Source: Castor canadensis
Lineage: Eukaryota > Chordata > Mammalia > Rodentia > Castoridae
NCBI RefSeq assembly: GCF_047511655.1
Contig: NC_133396.1
Location: 136,161,490-136,225,489 of the forward strand
Length of the DNA stretch: 64,000 nt
Direction: 5' to 3'
Made by a program: the position numbers and the translations under genes. Under the pieces are notes generated by a model. It was not told the origin of the DNA. It did no database searches and saw only the letters and a list, made by a program, of their open reading frames with translations. Position 1 is the stretch's first letter. Each line of letters begins with the position of its first letter. Below, piece after piece: positions 22,069 to 33,918 of the stretch.

Positions 22069-24879
22069 CATTGTCTCAGTAAACACCTGTAAATTTATCA
22101 TGCCTAACAACTAAGATAGAGATGTCTTCTTAAATATACACTTAATGGCATATGAAAGATATTTCTGAGTATCGCGTATTAATACTTTTATCCTCTTAAC
22201 TAGCTTTGTTTTCTGGACAAAAGCCTATATTCCTGAAAATTTGTGCTCTGTACTCTGGACTGAGAATTATTTCATGCTGTTTCTTTAATGGCAAGTGATA
22301 CGGCTTATGACTTTAGAATAATGTGCCATAGAAGGAATAACATGTACTTATGAACCAGAAGCTCTAGTTTTTAGCTCCAGCTATGCAATTCCTAATTGTA
22401 TGAGCTTAGAGAAACTTTAGAATTTTTACTTTTAAGGATATGTACACTTGTTTAAAATCAATAGGTTTGCTTTAATATATTAAATCATTTTCAAATCTAA
22501 AATTACATAATTATGCATGTCTCCTTCAACACTTCTAATTAGGAAATCTTCTTTATATTTCTGCCAATGTAACATTCTGTTCTATTTTTTTCCGCTCCCA
22601 CAGTCAAGTTTCAGCTATGTTTTAAGTACATATAGATATTTCATAGCATATGGCAATCCAACAGCTGAATGTCACTATTAAATAATCTTTAAATCAAGGA
22701 AGCATGTAATATATGTTCTATAAAGAGGATGAAAATTATAATTTGATCCTGGCTAATCCTTAGACTGCTAGTGTAAATTACTCATGAGGAGCCTGGTTCC
22801 TGGTTAGAAATTTCTGTGATACTGCAGGCCCAACCATAGGTGGTTACACAGCTTGTACCTGACAAGCTCAGAAGAAAGCTGCCCTCCCCCACCAGACTCA
22901 GCACACAGTCAGTGCACTACAGTCTCTGATGGGGTGTGCTTCAGGACTCAGCCTCTGGTCTTCACACGTTTGCACTCCTTCCTGTCAGTTTTCATTCCTA
23001 GGTCTCTTTAGTTCATGTCTAGTGTCAAAGTAGTCTTTAGTTTTCCATGTTGAGGGCTCCTTATGAAGTGGGAAATTCTGTTTTATTTCTCTGAAATTTG
23101 AAAAGTAAATTTACATCCAATTGATCAGAAAAGCTTTCACATACAAGTCATGTGATTCTAGGTGTTCTCCAAGGTACACATGTCCAGGCTGCTCAGTTCT
23201 TTAATGATCTGCATAGGCACTATAGACTTTGGCATACAGCTAACCTCGTGTACCCACATGGAAGGAAGTATTAATGATTAAGTAGTTAACTATTATTCCA
23301 GTCACCCATTAGAAGAAATACACTTAGTGTACAATTTTTAGTCTTTGATAAAAAGATTTTCTATGGCTTTATAATGTAATACATGAATAACATTAATGGA
23401 ATTTCCTTGATCTACATCTGGCTTTGGAAGAGTTAGTTTTCTTCTATTTGTCCCATAAAAACTGTTTTTTAAAAATCCCTATAAAATGTTAGGTATATAC
23501 AAAAATATATGGTGGTTTTGAAAAGCATAAGAGAAAATATGAATGAACAACAAACAACACTTATGAAAACCTGTTAATGAGAAAATATAAATTGAATTCA
23601 CAAATATAGAACCATTTTTATCAATCAAAAAGAGGTAAAATTTTCCCGTATCATATATTAACAAGAATTTGTCTCTTTGTAACTAACAATAAAGGAGAGA
23701 GTGTAATAAGTTAAGACTATTTGGTTGGAAAATAGTTGGTATTAACTTCCAAAACATGAGATTGTACAGGTTCAATATATAAAAGCCAGCTTTTACATCA
23801 GCAATGTATGTCCTAGAGAAATACTCAATCATTCTATCTAGTAAACCTGAAAAACTCTAAATGAAATAATACAAAAGTAACTTAGATGCAGCTTTCACAA
23901 TGGGGTATTATAAAACTCTATACTTGAATACATTAAACCTACCTTCATGGATTTGTTACAAGTGGTTTTTACCAAGCATGGTCAAGAAAAGATATTAAAT
24001 AAAAATTCAAAAGAAATTTCAAACACGAACATTTTAAATTACTGTAGGTGCCTTACATTAGCTCCATTGATGCTGACTGAGCTCTCTCAGTCCACATTAT
24101 CCTCAGTTGTGTTTAAATTGTGTGATCTGTTGTTTCTCAGACTTTCATTTTGTGAAAATCTGTCTCCCAGAGAGCAAGTGATACCCACAAAGCAAACTAA
24201 AAGTCACGGTGATCCTCCCAAGCCAAAAAGGACACAGATTGCTTAATTTAAATGATAAAGAGAAAATTTAAGATTTGTTGAAAGGTGACATATCCTCAGC
24301 AGAAGCCGGGCAGCATTATGGGAAAAATGAATCCAGCATTCTTGACTTCTCCTTAGTGGTCGTCTCCGTGTAACCACATATTCATGAATGCCAAGGCTCT
24401 GTTGCACATTTCAGCTTCACCTACCAACATGGATTTATCTTCTATTGTGTAATGTTGAGTGAGGAAAAAAAAAAAACAGTTTCAGAAGAATTACAACATT
24501 TTATATAGTACAAAACCTAATGGACTCTCAGATTGGGTTACATAAGTAAGCGGTAAAGTCTGAAGAGATGTGGTGGATACATTTTTATAATTTCAACGTT
24601 CTAGTCATCTAGGACAGGAGGCAGGAAGTCGCCATTTAAAATGAGTGCACAGTTGATATATATAGAGAGATGTATCAGTTTTCATTTCCTTGCTTGGACA
24701 GAGTCTTTCACCACATAAAGAAATCTCAAGTTCAGCAAAGATTATTTGTTCACAGTTCATTACATGGGAAATATCACTGAAATTCTATGTTTAATTGTAT
24801 CTTTGTTACTGCCTTTGTTTGCATGTTTGTTTAAAATATAGTAAGAACTTTGCAAAATATGCATACATATTACCAATCA
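22069..24879. other. Non-coding DNA, no confident feature
   Basis: Mostly AT-rich. 22,740-23,010 is richer in G and C, with no splice-bounded ORF. The 99-codon plus ORF at 23,947-24,246 lacks domains. No repeat family identified. Confidence 0.4.
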
Positions 24880-25689
24880 GTTTGCTGGAGTCCTTTTGCT
24901 ACACCCAGATGGGACTTGTGGGTAAATAGGGAGAAGGGGAAGTTCTAGCACTGGCAACCACAGGCCCTTGAGTACCCAAGGTTAGGGACTGGAGTGGCTG
25001 ACCCAGAGGCTTACAGGTCCAAACCCTGAGAGTTAGCAGCCTATTGCTCCTGACTTTAGAACACAGGCTGGAGGCGTCTTGCTCTCGGCACCAGAGACAC
25101 TGACATTTAGCAGCTATTGTAATACTTATATTTCAGCAAATAACGGACAGCAACAAGGACCAACAGGGGGTGCCCTCTAAGACTAGAGAATCTGATATTT
25201 TGCCCCTTATGGCTGATAGCTCTGCGGGACACTTCCAGTTACCAGGGCGCATTGTTTCTCATCTTTAGCTCCTGATGGTATTCATTGTGTCTATTTCCTC
25301 TATTCCCCATTCTTCCCTGGTCACTCCAGAATTCTTCAGTTACTTTTTCATCACTTGCTGCTCTCAGTACTGGGGTGGTGGCTGCTGATACCTTCACGGC
25401 TGCTACTACTCTGCTGCTGCTTCCACTGTCTTCTCTTCATGTTACCAGCTCAGTTTCCTTTACTAATTATGAGCATGAAACGTGGGCAAGAAAAGATCAC
25501 TCAAGAGAAGCTGCTTATGAACCTAATATTGCAACCCCAACAAAGCTCTTTCCAAAATCATTCTTAGTTCTTCTCTTCTTCAGTACCTCAAGTATTTTGT
25601 CTCTTCTTACTCTGGTTTCAAGTTTTATAAAGATTTTGTTATTTTCTGCAATAACAATCAGGCCTCTGACTTTTTTTGAATTCTGCACA
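24880..25689. other. Moderately GC-rich non-coding block
   Basis: 24,880-25,270 has higher G+C than its surroundings and includes a CTCF-like motif. The 160-codon plus ORF (25,285-25,767) is Ser/Leu/Thr-rich, runs into a MER3-like transposon at its C-end, and has no recognisable domain, so I do not call it a gene. Confidence 0.4.
25164..25179 (+). promoter_or_regulatory. CTCF-like motif
   Basis: CCAACAGGGGGTGCCC matches the CTCF core CCASYAGRKGGCRS at 12 of 14 positions by eye. It occurs in the moderately GC-rich block. One degenerate motif in 64 kb could be chance. Confidence 0.35.
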
Positions 25690-25885
25690 GCAAATGTCCA
25701 GGACAGTGCTGTTCTACATGGGACAGCATGTGTCATGTGGCAATTGATATTATTTAAGATGGAATAAAATAGAAAATTCAGACCCCTAGTTTAATTACCC
25801 ACATTTTCAATGTCCAGCAACCACATAACATATAGCTCTTATATTGGACAGTACAGGCTATAGAACATTTCCTCTATACAGCATC
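25690..25885 (+). mobile_element. hAT-type non-autonomous DNA transposon (MER3/MER33-like)
   Basis: GGACAGTGCTGTTCTACATG at the left, and TATTGGACAGTACAGGCTAT followed by AGAACATTTCC at the right, are mutated inverted ends like those of MER3/MER33 elements. The middle has the CCACAT-type motif. Family name from memory. Confidence 0.6.
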
Positions 25886-26128
25886 TGTAGAAACTAAAGG
25901 ATTAAACCCTGAATTCTGCTTTTTAGGGGTGTATTTGAACGCAAATTATGTCACGTCTTTCTCTCTCACAAATAACTTACTTGATTGATGTATAAATTGT
26001 TCCTAAAATAAAATTTATTTAGTTAAATCAAACAGTGATTTACATCATAGACTTTAAACTAAGTCATCTAACTAAATGTTTCCCGAAAAGAAAATAATTT
26101 TTTCTTCATCAAATAAGTACAACCCATT

Positions 26129-26674
26129 AAGAATCTATCCTATCTGTTCTCCCTCATATGTGGACATTAGATCAAGGGCAAACACAACAAGGGGATTGGA
26201 CTATGAGCACATGATAAAAGCAAGAGCACACAAGGGAGGGGTGAGGATAGGTAAGACACCTAAAAAACTAGCTAGCATTTGTTGCCCTTAATGCAGAGAA
26301 ACTAAAGCAGATACCTTAAAGCAACTGAGGCCAATAGGAAAAAGGGGACCAGGAACTAGAGAAAAGGTTAGATCAAAAAGAATTAACCTAGAAGGTAACA
26401 CCCACGCACAGGAAATCAATGTGAGTCAATGCCCTGTATAGCTATCCTTATCTCAACCAGCAAAACCCCTTGTCCCTTCCTGTTATTGCTTATACTCTCT
26501 CTACAACAAAATTAGAAATAAGGACAAAATAGTTTCTGCTGGGTATTGGGGCGGGGGAGAGGGAGGGGGCGGAGTGGGTGGTAAGGGAGGGGGTGGGGGC
26601 AGGGGGGAGAAATGAACCAAGCCTTGTATGCACATATGAATAATAAAAGAAAAAAAAAAGAATCTATCCTATCT
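26129..26674 (+). mobile_element. 5'-truncated young L1 (3' UTR only) with 17-bp target-site duplication
   Basis: The insertion runs 26,146-26,657. AAGAATCTATCCTATCT occurs exactly at 26,129-26,145 and again at 26,658-26,674, so the boundaries are certain. It begins at the very end of ORF2 (GTTCTCCCTCATATGTGG) and covers the whole 3' UTR. That includes a strongly G-rich tract (26,550-26,611), then GAGAAATGAACCAA, AATAATAAAAG and an A tail. The orientation, A tail and duplication are the signature of target-primed reverse transcription with early termination. Confidence 0.96.
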
Positions 26675-27689
26675 CTTTGACTTATCATTGGTGATGTGGA
26701 CCTTGGTCCTTCACTGAAGTAGTGCCTATCAGTTTTCTCCACTGTAAACTCTTTTATCTCCTGTTCCATGTCGTGCTCTTTAGAAGGAAGTCACTACACT
26801 CAAAGCCATGCTTGTGGTTTTCCTTAAAGGGGAGCTACCTACAAAACATTTAGAATTTATCTGTGTGGAAGACTTGGCTCAAAATTAATTGAATTTATCT
26901 CTTTTGAGTGATGGATATTCATTAATATTCTCAGTAATAATCCCATAGTAATTTATTTTGTTACTCAAATTGCTTCAGCACTGATATTTGGGGACTCTTT
27001 TGGTTGGCCTCTCTTCCCTTTTGGCATATTTGAACCACTGCATATTTTTATTTGTGCTTTAAGACTTCCTTATTCTCTGTACCAAGAAGTTAAGTCTAGC
27101 TTATATTGTATATTTCTTGTCATAGTCTAGAATAAACCATTTTTTTAAAGAAATGCAATTTCCTCTTATTGGAGCATGGTATTAATCTGATGCTAATTTC
27201 ACTCACTGCTATTGGGATTCGCCAGCTTCTAGCCCCCCTCAGCTGACAAAGCAAGGAATATATGTGTATACTAACTCCTACATATAAATGCATCTTTAAA
27301 TATTTCTTTATGCAACCATCTGCATCCAGAATCAGATAAGCATGAGTTCACATGGCTATTTCCAACTCTAATCAATTATATTATGAATCATTCTAGCCTA
27401 TTCCCTTTGTATCTGACCATTTAGTACTCATTTACTTAATTATTCAGTTTCCATTATATAACTATAGTGCTATCAGATTGTGACTGGCACTGCTGTAGAA
27501 AATGTCTTCACTAACTACAGTACAGGGTTCATACTGTTTTCTTTTTCTTTAGTCTAATAGACTTTACTCATTTCCAAGGTTATTCAGATCATTACCTAGT
27601 TCCCAATTTTCTTCATTAATACTGTTTCATACATTTTTGACACAGCTAGATTCTTTCATCACATTCTGCATTCATCCTGCAGTCTCTCA
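26675..27689. other. Non-coding DNA, nothing recognised
   Basis: No repeat or gene that I can name in this unique-looking stretch. Confidence 0.4.
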
Positions 27690-28330
27690 ACCTTCTAAAT
27701 CATCTTTTAAGTTTGCACACATTAAAATTCATTCTTTGGGTTTGGGTATATACTTAATGCTTTGTATTTTCATTAAAGTACCACACAGCAGCTTGACAAA
27801 TTGAAATATTCCCTGAACATCCGTTATTGAACACTTCCTCCTCCACCCAAACCCTAGCCAACCACTGATTTATTTTTTCCCTTTTCAGGTCATATTGGAA
27901 AGTTTCTATTGACCTATCTTCATTTTCACTGATTCTTACTTTAACTTGTTGAGTCTATGGATTTATTGATAAGTATATTATTATTAATTTCTACTACTTT
28001 GTTTTTAATTGCTAGGATTTCATTTTATGTTATATCTTTTGTTGATATCTCATGTTTGGACTTGCATATTATTAACCTCTTATATCAAGCCCAGAGTTCT
28101 TTCAAATTCTCTGATATTTCCAATAACTGTGTCATACCTAAGTATGATTTGGATGATTGTTTTGTCTCTTCAGTCATCTTTTGTCTTTCCTTTTTGAATG
28201 CCTTATAATTTTTATCAAAAAATAGACATACTAAATAGGATCATATTTACTAAAATAAGCAGGCCTTTTCACATGGGATGGTTGCTAGAATTTAGGATAC
28301 ATTCAGCATTTATTGTAATTATGGGCTTTA
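27690..28330 (-). mobile_element. Probable old L1M / HAL1-like remnants, antisense
   Basis: CCCTAGCCAACCACTGATTT (27,853-27,872) resembles the reverse complement of old L1 3' UTRs (CCCTGGCAACCACTGAT). The later stretch GCCTTATAATTTTTATCAAA resembles antisense L1M 5'-region sequence (CCTTGTAATTTTTTGTTGAA). Likely two separate fragments. Boundaries are vague. Confidence 0.4.
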
Positions 28331-28859
28331 GAGACTTCAAACTGATCTGGTAGGCTTGAGTTTTTCTCCCATCTTGCTTTTACAGTTTTATCTTAACTGC
28401 GCCTCAGACTCAGAGTCTTACAGTTGTAATGTACTTAGTATTCTTAATATTTGACATTGCGGTGGTAGGTTATGGGAGAGAAAATTATTACATGATTTCC
28501 TAAATAAATTTCAGTCTATTTGTGGATCTCTCTGTAACTGAAGGTGTGCCCTTTGGAAATCCACAAAGAGAGCTCTCTTTTTCTTCCTTCCTGCCCATTA
28601 GTTTCTTCCCAGGATACAGTTTCTAGTCTTCAAAAGTGCTCTTCTCTGTTCACTCTGGCTTTATTTATTTATTTATTAGTTGAGAGAAGAAGGTTAGGGC
28701 CAGCAGTTTTGGTGTGGTCTACCATCCTGCAAAGTTTTCCACTGTACTCTACTGAAATCCTTTTCCTGAAGGTCAGGATTTTGTGCACCAAGTCTGGCAG
28801 GATTCACAATGGTTGCTTACTTCTTTTTGTTGAAAATTCCAGCTGAGGCACATTCTGAC

Positions 28860-29085
28860 CCTCCTTTAAAAATAAAGAGTGTAGGTGGGGGAATGTGGTG
28901 GAAATATTGCATACATGTGTATGAAAATGAAAAATGGAACTATTCCAGGAATGGGAGGAGGGGAGATTAAGGAGAATGAGGGAGTGCATTAATTCAATTA
29001 TGATATATTGTTGGAACTTTTATAAATATCACAATGTACCCCCAGTACAACAATAATGAAAAATAAATAAAATAAAACAATAAAA
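28860..29085 (+). mobile_element. L1 3' UTR end, second 3' UTR type
   Basis: GAACTATTCCAGGAATGGGA, AATTATGATATATTGTTGGA, and CACAATGTACCCCCAGTACA with ACAATAATG match the last 230 bases of the L1 at 38,440-40,535. An AATAAAATAAAAC tail ends it. It is a 5'-truncated insertion of a different L1 3' UTR type from the G-rich one at 26 kb. No target duplication could be recognised. Confidence 0.85.
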
Positions 29086-29689
29086 ATCTGGTGAACAATC
29101 TGGAGAAAAAACTTGCAACTGTCTGAGTACCCCCCAGGAACACAGCTCACAGAAACCTTTCAGTCTCTAGCTAATAGGCCTTCTGGTGTTAGCAATTTGT
29201 TAAATATGTTGCTTGAATTCATTCCAGCTTTTGGCATATGGTGCTTTGTGCCCTGTGTAAGCACATCTTGCCTGTGACCATCCGGATGCACTTGACTCTC
29301 CACACTTTAGGGTCACAATTTACCCTCCACTCTCAGTCTCTACTATGTCCAGTAAACTTTGGTGATATTTAGTTTGTCAGGTGGCCACTACAAATATCAA
29401 GGGAAATTCTGAAAAACGGTCTATTTTTTAGCATAACTATATGAGTAATAACTTTGTAAGTCAGAGCTGAAATCAAAAGTAGCATGCCATTTGGTACATC
29501 TAAATATATATTGAATCCATGCATTTATCTCTATATTTATAGCCAATATCCTATCTGAAGCTAACATAATCTCTCATCTCTACCCAAGACACTGTTCATC
29601 CTCTATTAGTTACCTTCGCCTTCTTCATTGTATCCTCCATGTAAAACTAGATTTATATTAACTCACACTATTTCACTGTTTGATTTCCA
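29086..29689. other. Non-coding DNA, nothing recognised
   Basis: No gene or repeat that I can support. Confidence 0.35.
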
Positions 29690-30110
29690 ATCAAATTTAG
29701 CATAAGATCTAAAAATTTCTTACATGAACACACAATCCTGTCTGACCCCTGTGTAGTTCTCTTATGTCACCCATTCTCTTTCATTCCACCCATTTTGTAA
29801 ACTTCTGACCTGACCTTCTTTGACATGATTGCTTTATTCTTTTCACATAGGTTTCAGGAGAATTTAATTTCTCAATAAGGTTTCCTTGGCTAGTTAAAAC
29901 AAACAACCCTTGTAGCCAACAAATCTATAAGCTGGCTTATAGCCAGTACCTCTACAATGTTTGTTTATGTACTTACTCATCTTTTAGTTTTCCCCTACAA
30001 CAGAAGTGCAGTGAGAAAAAGGAGGCATTTCTGTCTTTTTCGCCTCATTTTCACAAGCCTGAAGCAATAGTAAGCCCAGAGCAAGTGCCTGTATAATTGA
30101 AAAATGAATT
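29690..30110 (+). mobile_element. L2 (LINE-2) 3' end remnant
   Basis: CCTGTCTGACCCCTGTGTAG..., TGTCACCCATTCTCTTTCAT, AATAAGGTTTCCTTGGC, and GTACTTACTCATCTTTTAGT through AGCCCAGAGCAAGTGCCTGT follow the order of the L2 3' region (ATGTCACC...CCTTCCCTGACC...CAGAGCCTGGCACA). A very old, non-coding relic. Confidence 0.5.
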
Positions 30111-30599
30111 ATATGCACCTTCTTAACAATCATTCATTTTTCAGTTAAGTATTCTCACTAATGTACTCAGTTTCAGCCAGTAAATTTTATTTTCTTTAAG
30201 ACAAAACTTTTCCCAACCTTGTTTATTTTCTATTCTCCTTTGTTCTCATTATTCTGACACCTTTTCCCCACCAGAATGCTTCAGGTTAACCTCTTGTACT
30301 TTGGCTTCAAAGAATTATTTGTTGCTCATATTAAATTCCTAATAAGCAATTGTGGTAAAATAAAATCTCAGTCAATTAAAATATTATGTTATTTCATAAG
30401 AAGTTCAGCAAGGTGCCTTCTTAGAAAATACAAAGGAAAGCATTTCTTTAATTATATAACACCAATACATAAACAGCTCTGATCTTATTCAGTTTACACT
30501 ATACTGCATGCATCCGCTGGAGGTTGTGGACATAAATATAATAAATGGGTGTCAGATTGAATTTTCTGAAGACAACTCAATACTTGCCTCCCAGGTGGT
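30111..30599. other. AT-rich non-coding DNA, nothing recognised
   Basis: A 68-codon plus ORF at 30,276-30,482 has no supporting signal. Possibly more eroded L2 sequence. Confidence 0.35.
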
Positions 30600-31025
30600 T
30601 TTCTGTCATGGGTTACGTAGTCCCTTGGTCAAGTAGTGAGGATCACGACCCTTCTGCTTGAATGTGGACACAAGTATAACTCATAATCAGAAAGATATGA
30701 CACTATGCATTCAAAATGTGAAGAGGCTTCTGTTTTCTTTACAGTCATACTGAATCTGCAGCCCTGAAATGACATGCAAAAAATTCAAGTGCCTTTAGTT
30801 TTCTACAAGAAAAACTGAACCATTCTTATCTGAGAGGAACCATGGAGAAGCTCTAAGAATTCATGACGAGAACATGGTCAACCTCCAGATGCTACAGCTC
30901 ATACTGCACCTTTACAGCTCTTCTGAATTTCTGATATACAGCATCTATGACTAATAATAAAACAGTTTATTAGTTTTTTAAATCATTGACTATGGAGTCA
31001 TTTCTTGTGTTACATTCCATAAATG
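30600..31025 (+). mobile_element. Possible old LTR (ERVL/MaLR-like)
   Basis: The right end, AATAATAAAACAGTTTATTA followed by GGAGTCATTTCTTGTGTTAC, resembles the polyadenylation and 3' end region of mammalian MaLR/ERVL LTRs (AATAAATG...TTTGTTACAGCA). The left part is too diverged to place. Confidence 0.35.
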
Positions 31026-31634
31026 GAACAAGAAAATGAGTTTATTATATAAAGGTAAATTATAAAGAAAAGCAACAACCAAAGTGAAACAAGACAAATG
31101 CATCAAAAGATATAAGGTCAGTGTAGAATTGTGATTTTTTCCTTTGTAAGTTTTTAATATGATGGCAGTGGTGAGCGTTATTAAAGTGAGGTTTGGTTAA
31201 AAAAATTGAAATGAGGACTTAATGAAACAGATCATTGTGTTTATCATAAATGTAGAACTTAATTTCCTTTCATTTTACGTTCCATTCCACCCCTGTATTC
31301 TAAATGTACGAGAAGCTGCTGGTATTGCTCTTAGCAGCTGCTATGTAAACCTGGCTGCTTGCTCTAAGGATGTCCACATATTGTACAACAAATGCAATAT
31401 GTCACCACGTCCTAACACTTCGTTAATTTTTTTTAACTAAGACCAGTTTCCCTTAATTTTTATATTATTTTTAGCTTATTTTTGACAGTTCAATAAGTTA
31501 TATTAGGAATTCAATAAATGTTAAAATGTTAATTTGTTAGTTTTTATCTTTCTCTTTCACAGCCTTCCTTCATCTTTGAGGTTGTTGTATTTTTTTCTTT
31601 TTTTACCAATAGTCTTAATTGTAAATATTGGTAA
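31026..31634. other. AT-rich non-coding DNA, nothing recognised
   Basis: No feature supported. A 72-codon ORF at 31,222-31,440 shows no domain. Confidence 0.35.
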
Positions 31635-31725
31635 AAGAGAAGAGGAGGTCAGTGGTAAGTCACCTGCCTAGCATGTATGAGATCCTGGCTTTCATACCAG
31701 AAGCACAAAAGAAAAAGAAAGAATA
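31635..31725 (+). mobile_element. ID-like tRNA-derived SINE
   Basis: GTCAGTGGTAAGTCACCTGC with CTAGCATGTATGAGATCCTG and GCTTTCATACCAGAAGCAC is an eroded A-box and B-box pair of the ID-like family. A purine-rich tail runs directly into a (GAAG)n tract. Confidence 0.75.
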
Positions 31726-31761
31726 GAAGGAAGGAAGGAAAGTAGGAAGGAAGGAAGGAAG
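31726..31761 (+). repeat. (GGAA)n microsatellite at SINE tail
   Basis: Nine or so GGAA units with one interruption (AGTA). It grew out of the A-rich tail of the adjacent ID-like SINE, a common origin of such tracts. Confidence 0.9.
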
Positions 31762-31825
31762 TTATTAGAACTCAAAATGTGAGCTTTATATGGAGCAAGA
31801 AATTGTACTTGTTGCATTTTAAAAT

Positions 31826-32005
31826 AGTCTTTCATGAATTGTGGTCCATTGACCACCTGCGTTTGGATAACCTAGGATACTGGTTATGAATGTGAGCGCC
31901 TGGGTATGCCCAGGCTCACTTATTACAGGGTGGGAGCAGCTAAGAATAAGATTTTAACAAGCTTCTTAGATCATTCTGATGCACAGTTACAGAGCCATGA
32001 CTTTG
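31826..32005 (+). mobile_element. MER5A-like hAT transposon
   Basis: TTGTGGTCCATTGACCACCT at the left, the GC-rich middle with GCCTGGGTATGCCC, and TTAACAAGCTTCTTAGATCA TTCTGATGCAC at the right follow the MER5A consensus in reverse-complement order (GTGGTCCCTGGACCA... TTAACAAG... GTGATTCTGATGCA). Non-autonomous and long inactive. Confidence 0.65.
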
Positions 32006-33690
32006 AAAATTCCAACTGGAGTTGACTAGAAATCAGAGTGTGTAGTAGAAGTTTAATTTCTTATATTTTGCTAAGCTTTATCATGGGGCTCTGTGAGAAA
32101 TAAATGTTTCTGGATTGCTTTTGTTATATGTATTAAATATACTGACTAACAAATTATTGCTATTTGGAAAATATAAGGTATAATTTTAGAGAAATATTAA
32201 AACGTAGAATAAGATGCAGTTGATGTGAAATCCTGAAGAATTTGGCTATTAATATCTTCTGTCACAAATAATAAAGGGAAGGGAAGAAAAACATAGATGG
32301 ATGAGCTAGACTAGAAATTTAAAAAGTGTTAATGAGATGTCTGTCAGAGGGAGTTTTGAACTTATTTTTGAAGTTAAAGTAATTTAAATGAAGAATGACC
32401 TCACAAGAAGCCAAACCAAAGAATCAACATTTATTCTAAGAATCATCATCTATTTTCTATGTTCAAAATAATACTCATGAAAAAGTAACTCTGACAAAAT
32501 CATTTTAAACTCTCTTGAGATAATTAGACAAAATTTTCAAATTGATTAATTCTTAACCTTTTCCTTTCTGAATAATTCATATCTGATACTTGGCAGTTTA
32601 AATGTGTTCTTCCATTTCCCGCTCTTTACGGCCAGCACTATGCATTCTCAACTTGGCAGCAAAGTCTTCAAGATGCAAATTGCCATAATTTTAACACCCC
32701 AAATCACTTTACAGAATCCCCTTGAAAATGAGTGTCATGTCTCTCATTCTGGGGTTTCATCCATGTAATAATGCCAAAAGGCAAGAGAAATGAGACAACG
32801 TAGATAAATATCCTTTCATTTTCTTGTATAGCTCACTGCCACTCTAGCTGGTGCAATCACATGCAGGTTCTGCTTGAAGCTTGGAAGGTCAGGGCAGCTC
32901 CTTGAATCCATAAATCAAACACTTGTCTGTATACTGCAATTTACTCAAACTTCATAAAAACAAGCAAATTCTTCTTCTTTTGTTAATCTCCATAATATCA
33001 AGACTATCCAATCTTCCCCCTTGCCCCATGTTACCTCTTCCTGTGTTTTTTCAGCTGAGATAAACTTTCTGCCCTAAATTTTCCCTACTTCTAATGATCC
33101 TTTGATTCAACAAAACAAATAAACAAAAGACAACTGTTTCCAAATTTTTAAGACCATATATCAAATCTTTTCTTTGAACACAGGAATTTTTCAACAATCT
33201 ATTTCATATATGTTCTTAAACCAATTTTTTCTCTGATCAAACATACTCCATATCATTGCATTATTCTGTACTCATTATGTTATTATCAAAATCATTCATT
33301 CAATACTATACTTATGATTTAACTTTTTAAAAAGTGCCATGGTTTTTCACAAGTAGTATACAGTACACATATTTTTACTTTAAAAACCCTGTTGAGGACA
33401 ATTGTGTTTGATAAAAAATATAATTCAAAATGTTTACTATCTTCAGTTTACATAGCAGCAGCATACCAGATTGTAAATGAAAATATTGTAACATTCCCAA
33501 ACCGTGTTTTACACCACAGAAAATTTTAATACATTTGCAAAGAGACAATACCCAAAGGTTATAAAACTATATATGTTTTAACTGAAGGTTTTTAATGCAG
33601 AATTTTTCCATATCATCCACATGGTTATACAATGAGAACTCCAAAAGGGGCATAGAGTGCAGAGCACCCTAAATCCTTGTGAAATAAGAA
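32006..33690. other. Non-coding DNA, no confident feature
   Basis: Mostly AT-rich unique sequence. 32,590-32,900 is slightly richer in GC and could be an eroded L2 or other ancient repeat, but I cannot name it. Confidence 0.35.
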
Positions 33691-33730
33691 TATGCTCTCC
33701 ACCATTACTTCTGCTCAAGAACACCTTTAT

Positions 33731-33757
33731 GTATCTATCTATCTATCTATCTATTTA
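33731..33757 (+). repeat. (TCTA)n microsatellite
   Basis: Six or seven TCTA units followed by TTTATTTTTTGCAG. It doubles as the pyrimidine-rich tract in front of the exon-like island. Confidence 0.95.
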
Positions 33758-33767
33758 TTTTTTGCAG

Positions 33768-33918
33768 GGGAGATGCGAATACAGTCCTCCACTACTACAA
33801 ATTCTGTAGTTGAGTTTCTCACATTTGGGGAAATTGCAGGGGTCAGCACATCAGGAGTACAATGGATCAGCCTGCCCTGGGAAAACCACCTTCGTGATCA
33901 AGGTATCTCCCCTGCCAG
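33768..33918 (+). other. Exon-like island (151 bp) with consensus splice sites
   Basis: A pyrimidine-rich stretch and TTTTTTGCAG end at 33,767. At the right, CCAG is followed by GTAAGTATT at 33,919, a near-perfect donor. Between them one plus frame is open throughout, reading for example GEMRIQSSTTTNSVVEFLTF and later WENHLRDQG, and it stops one codon into the donor. I do not recognise the protein. Against it: no partner exon was found in the window, and the right flank (to about 33,990, GGAGACCACTGCTCTATGAT) resembles a hAT transposon end, so the island may be transposon-derived. Confidence 0.3.

Noticed and set aside
25285..25767. 160-codon ORF as a possible membrane or secreted protein
   Set aside because: It is Ser/Leu/Thr-rich without a known domain, its C-terminal part lies in a MER3-like transposon, and it has no conserved context.
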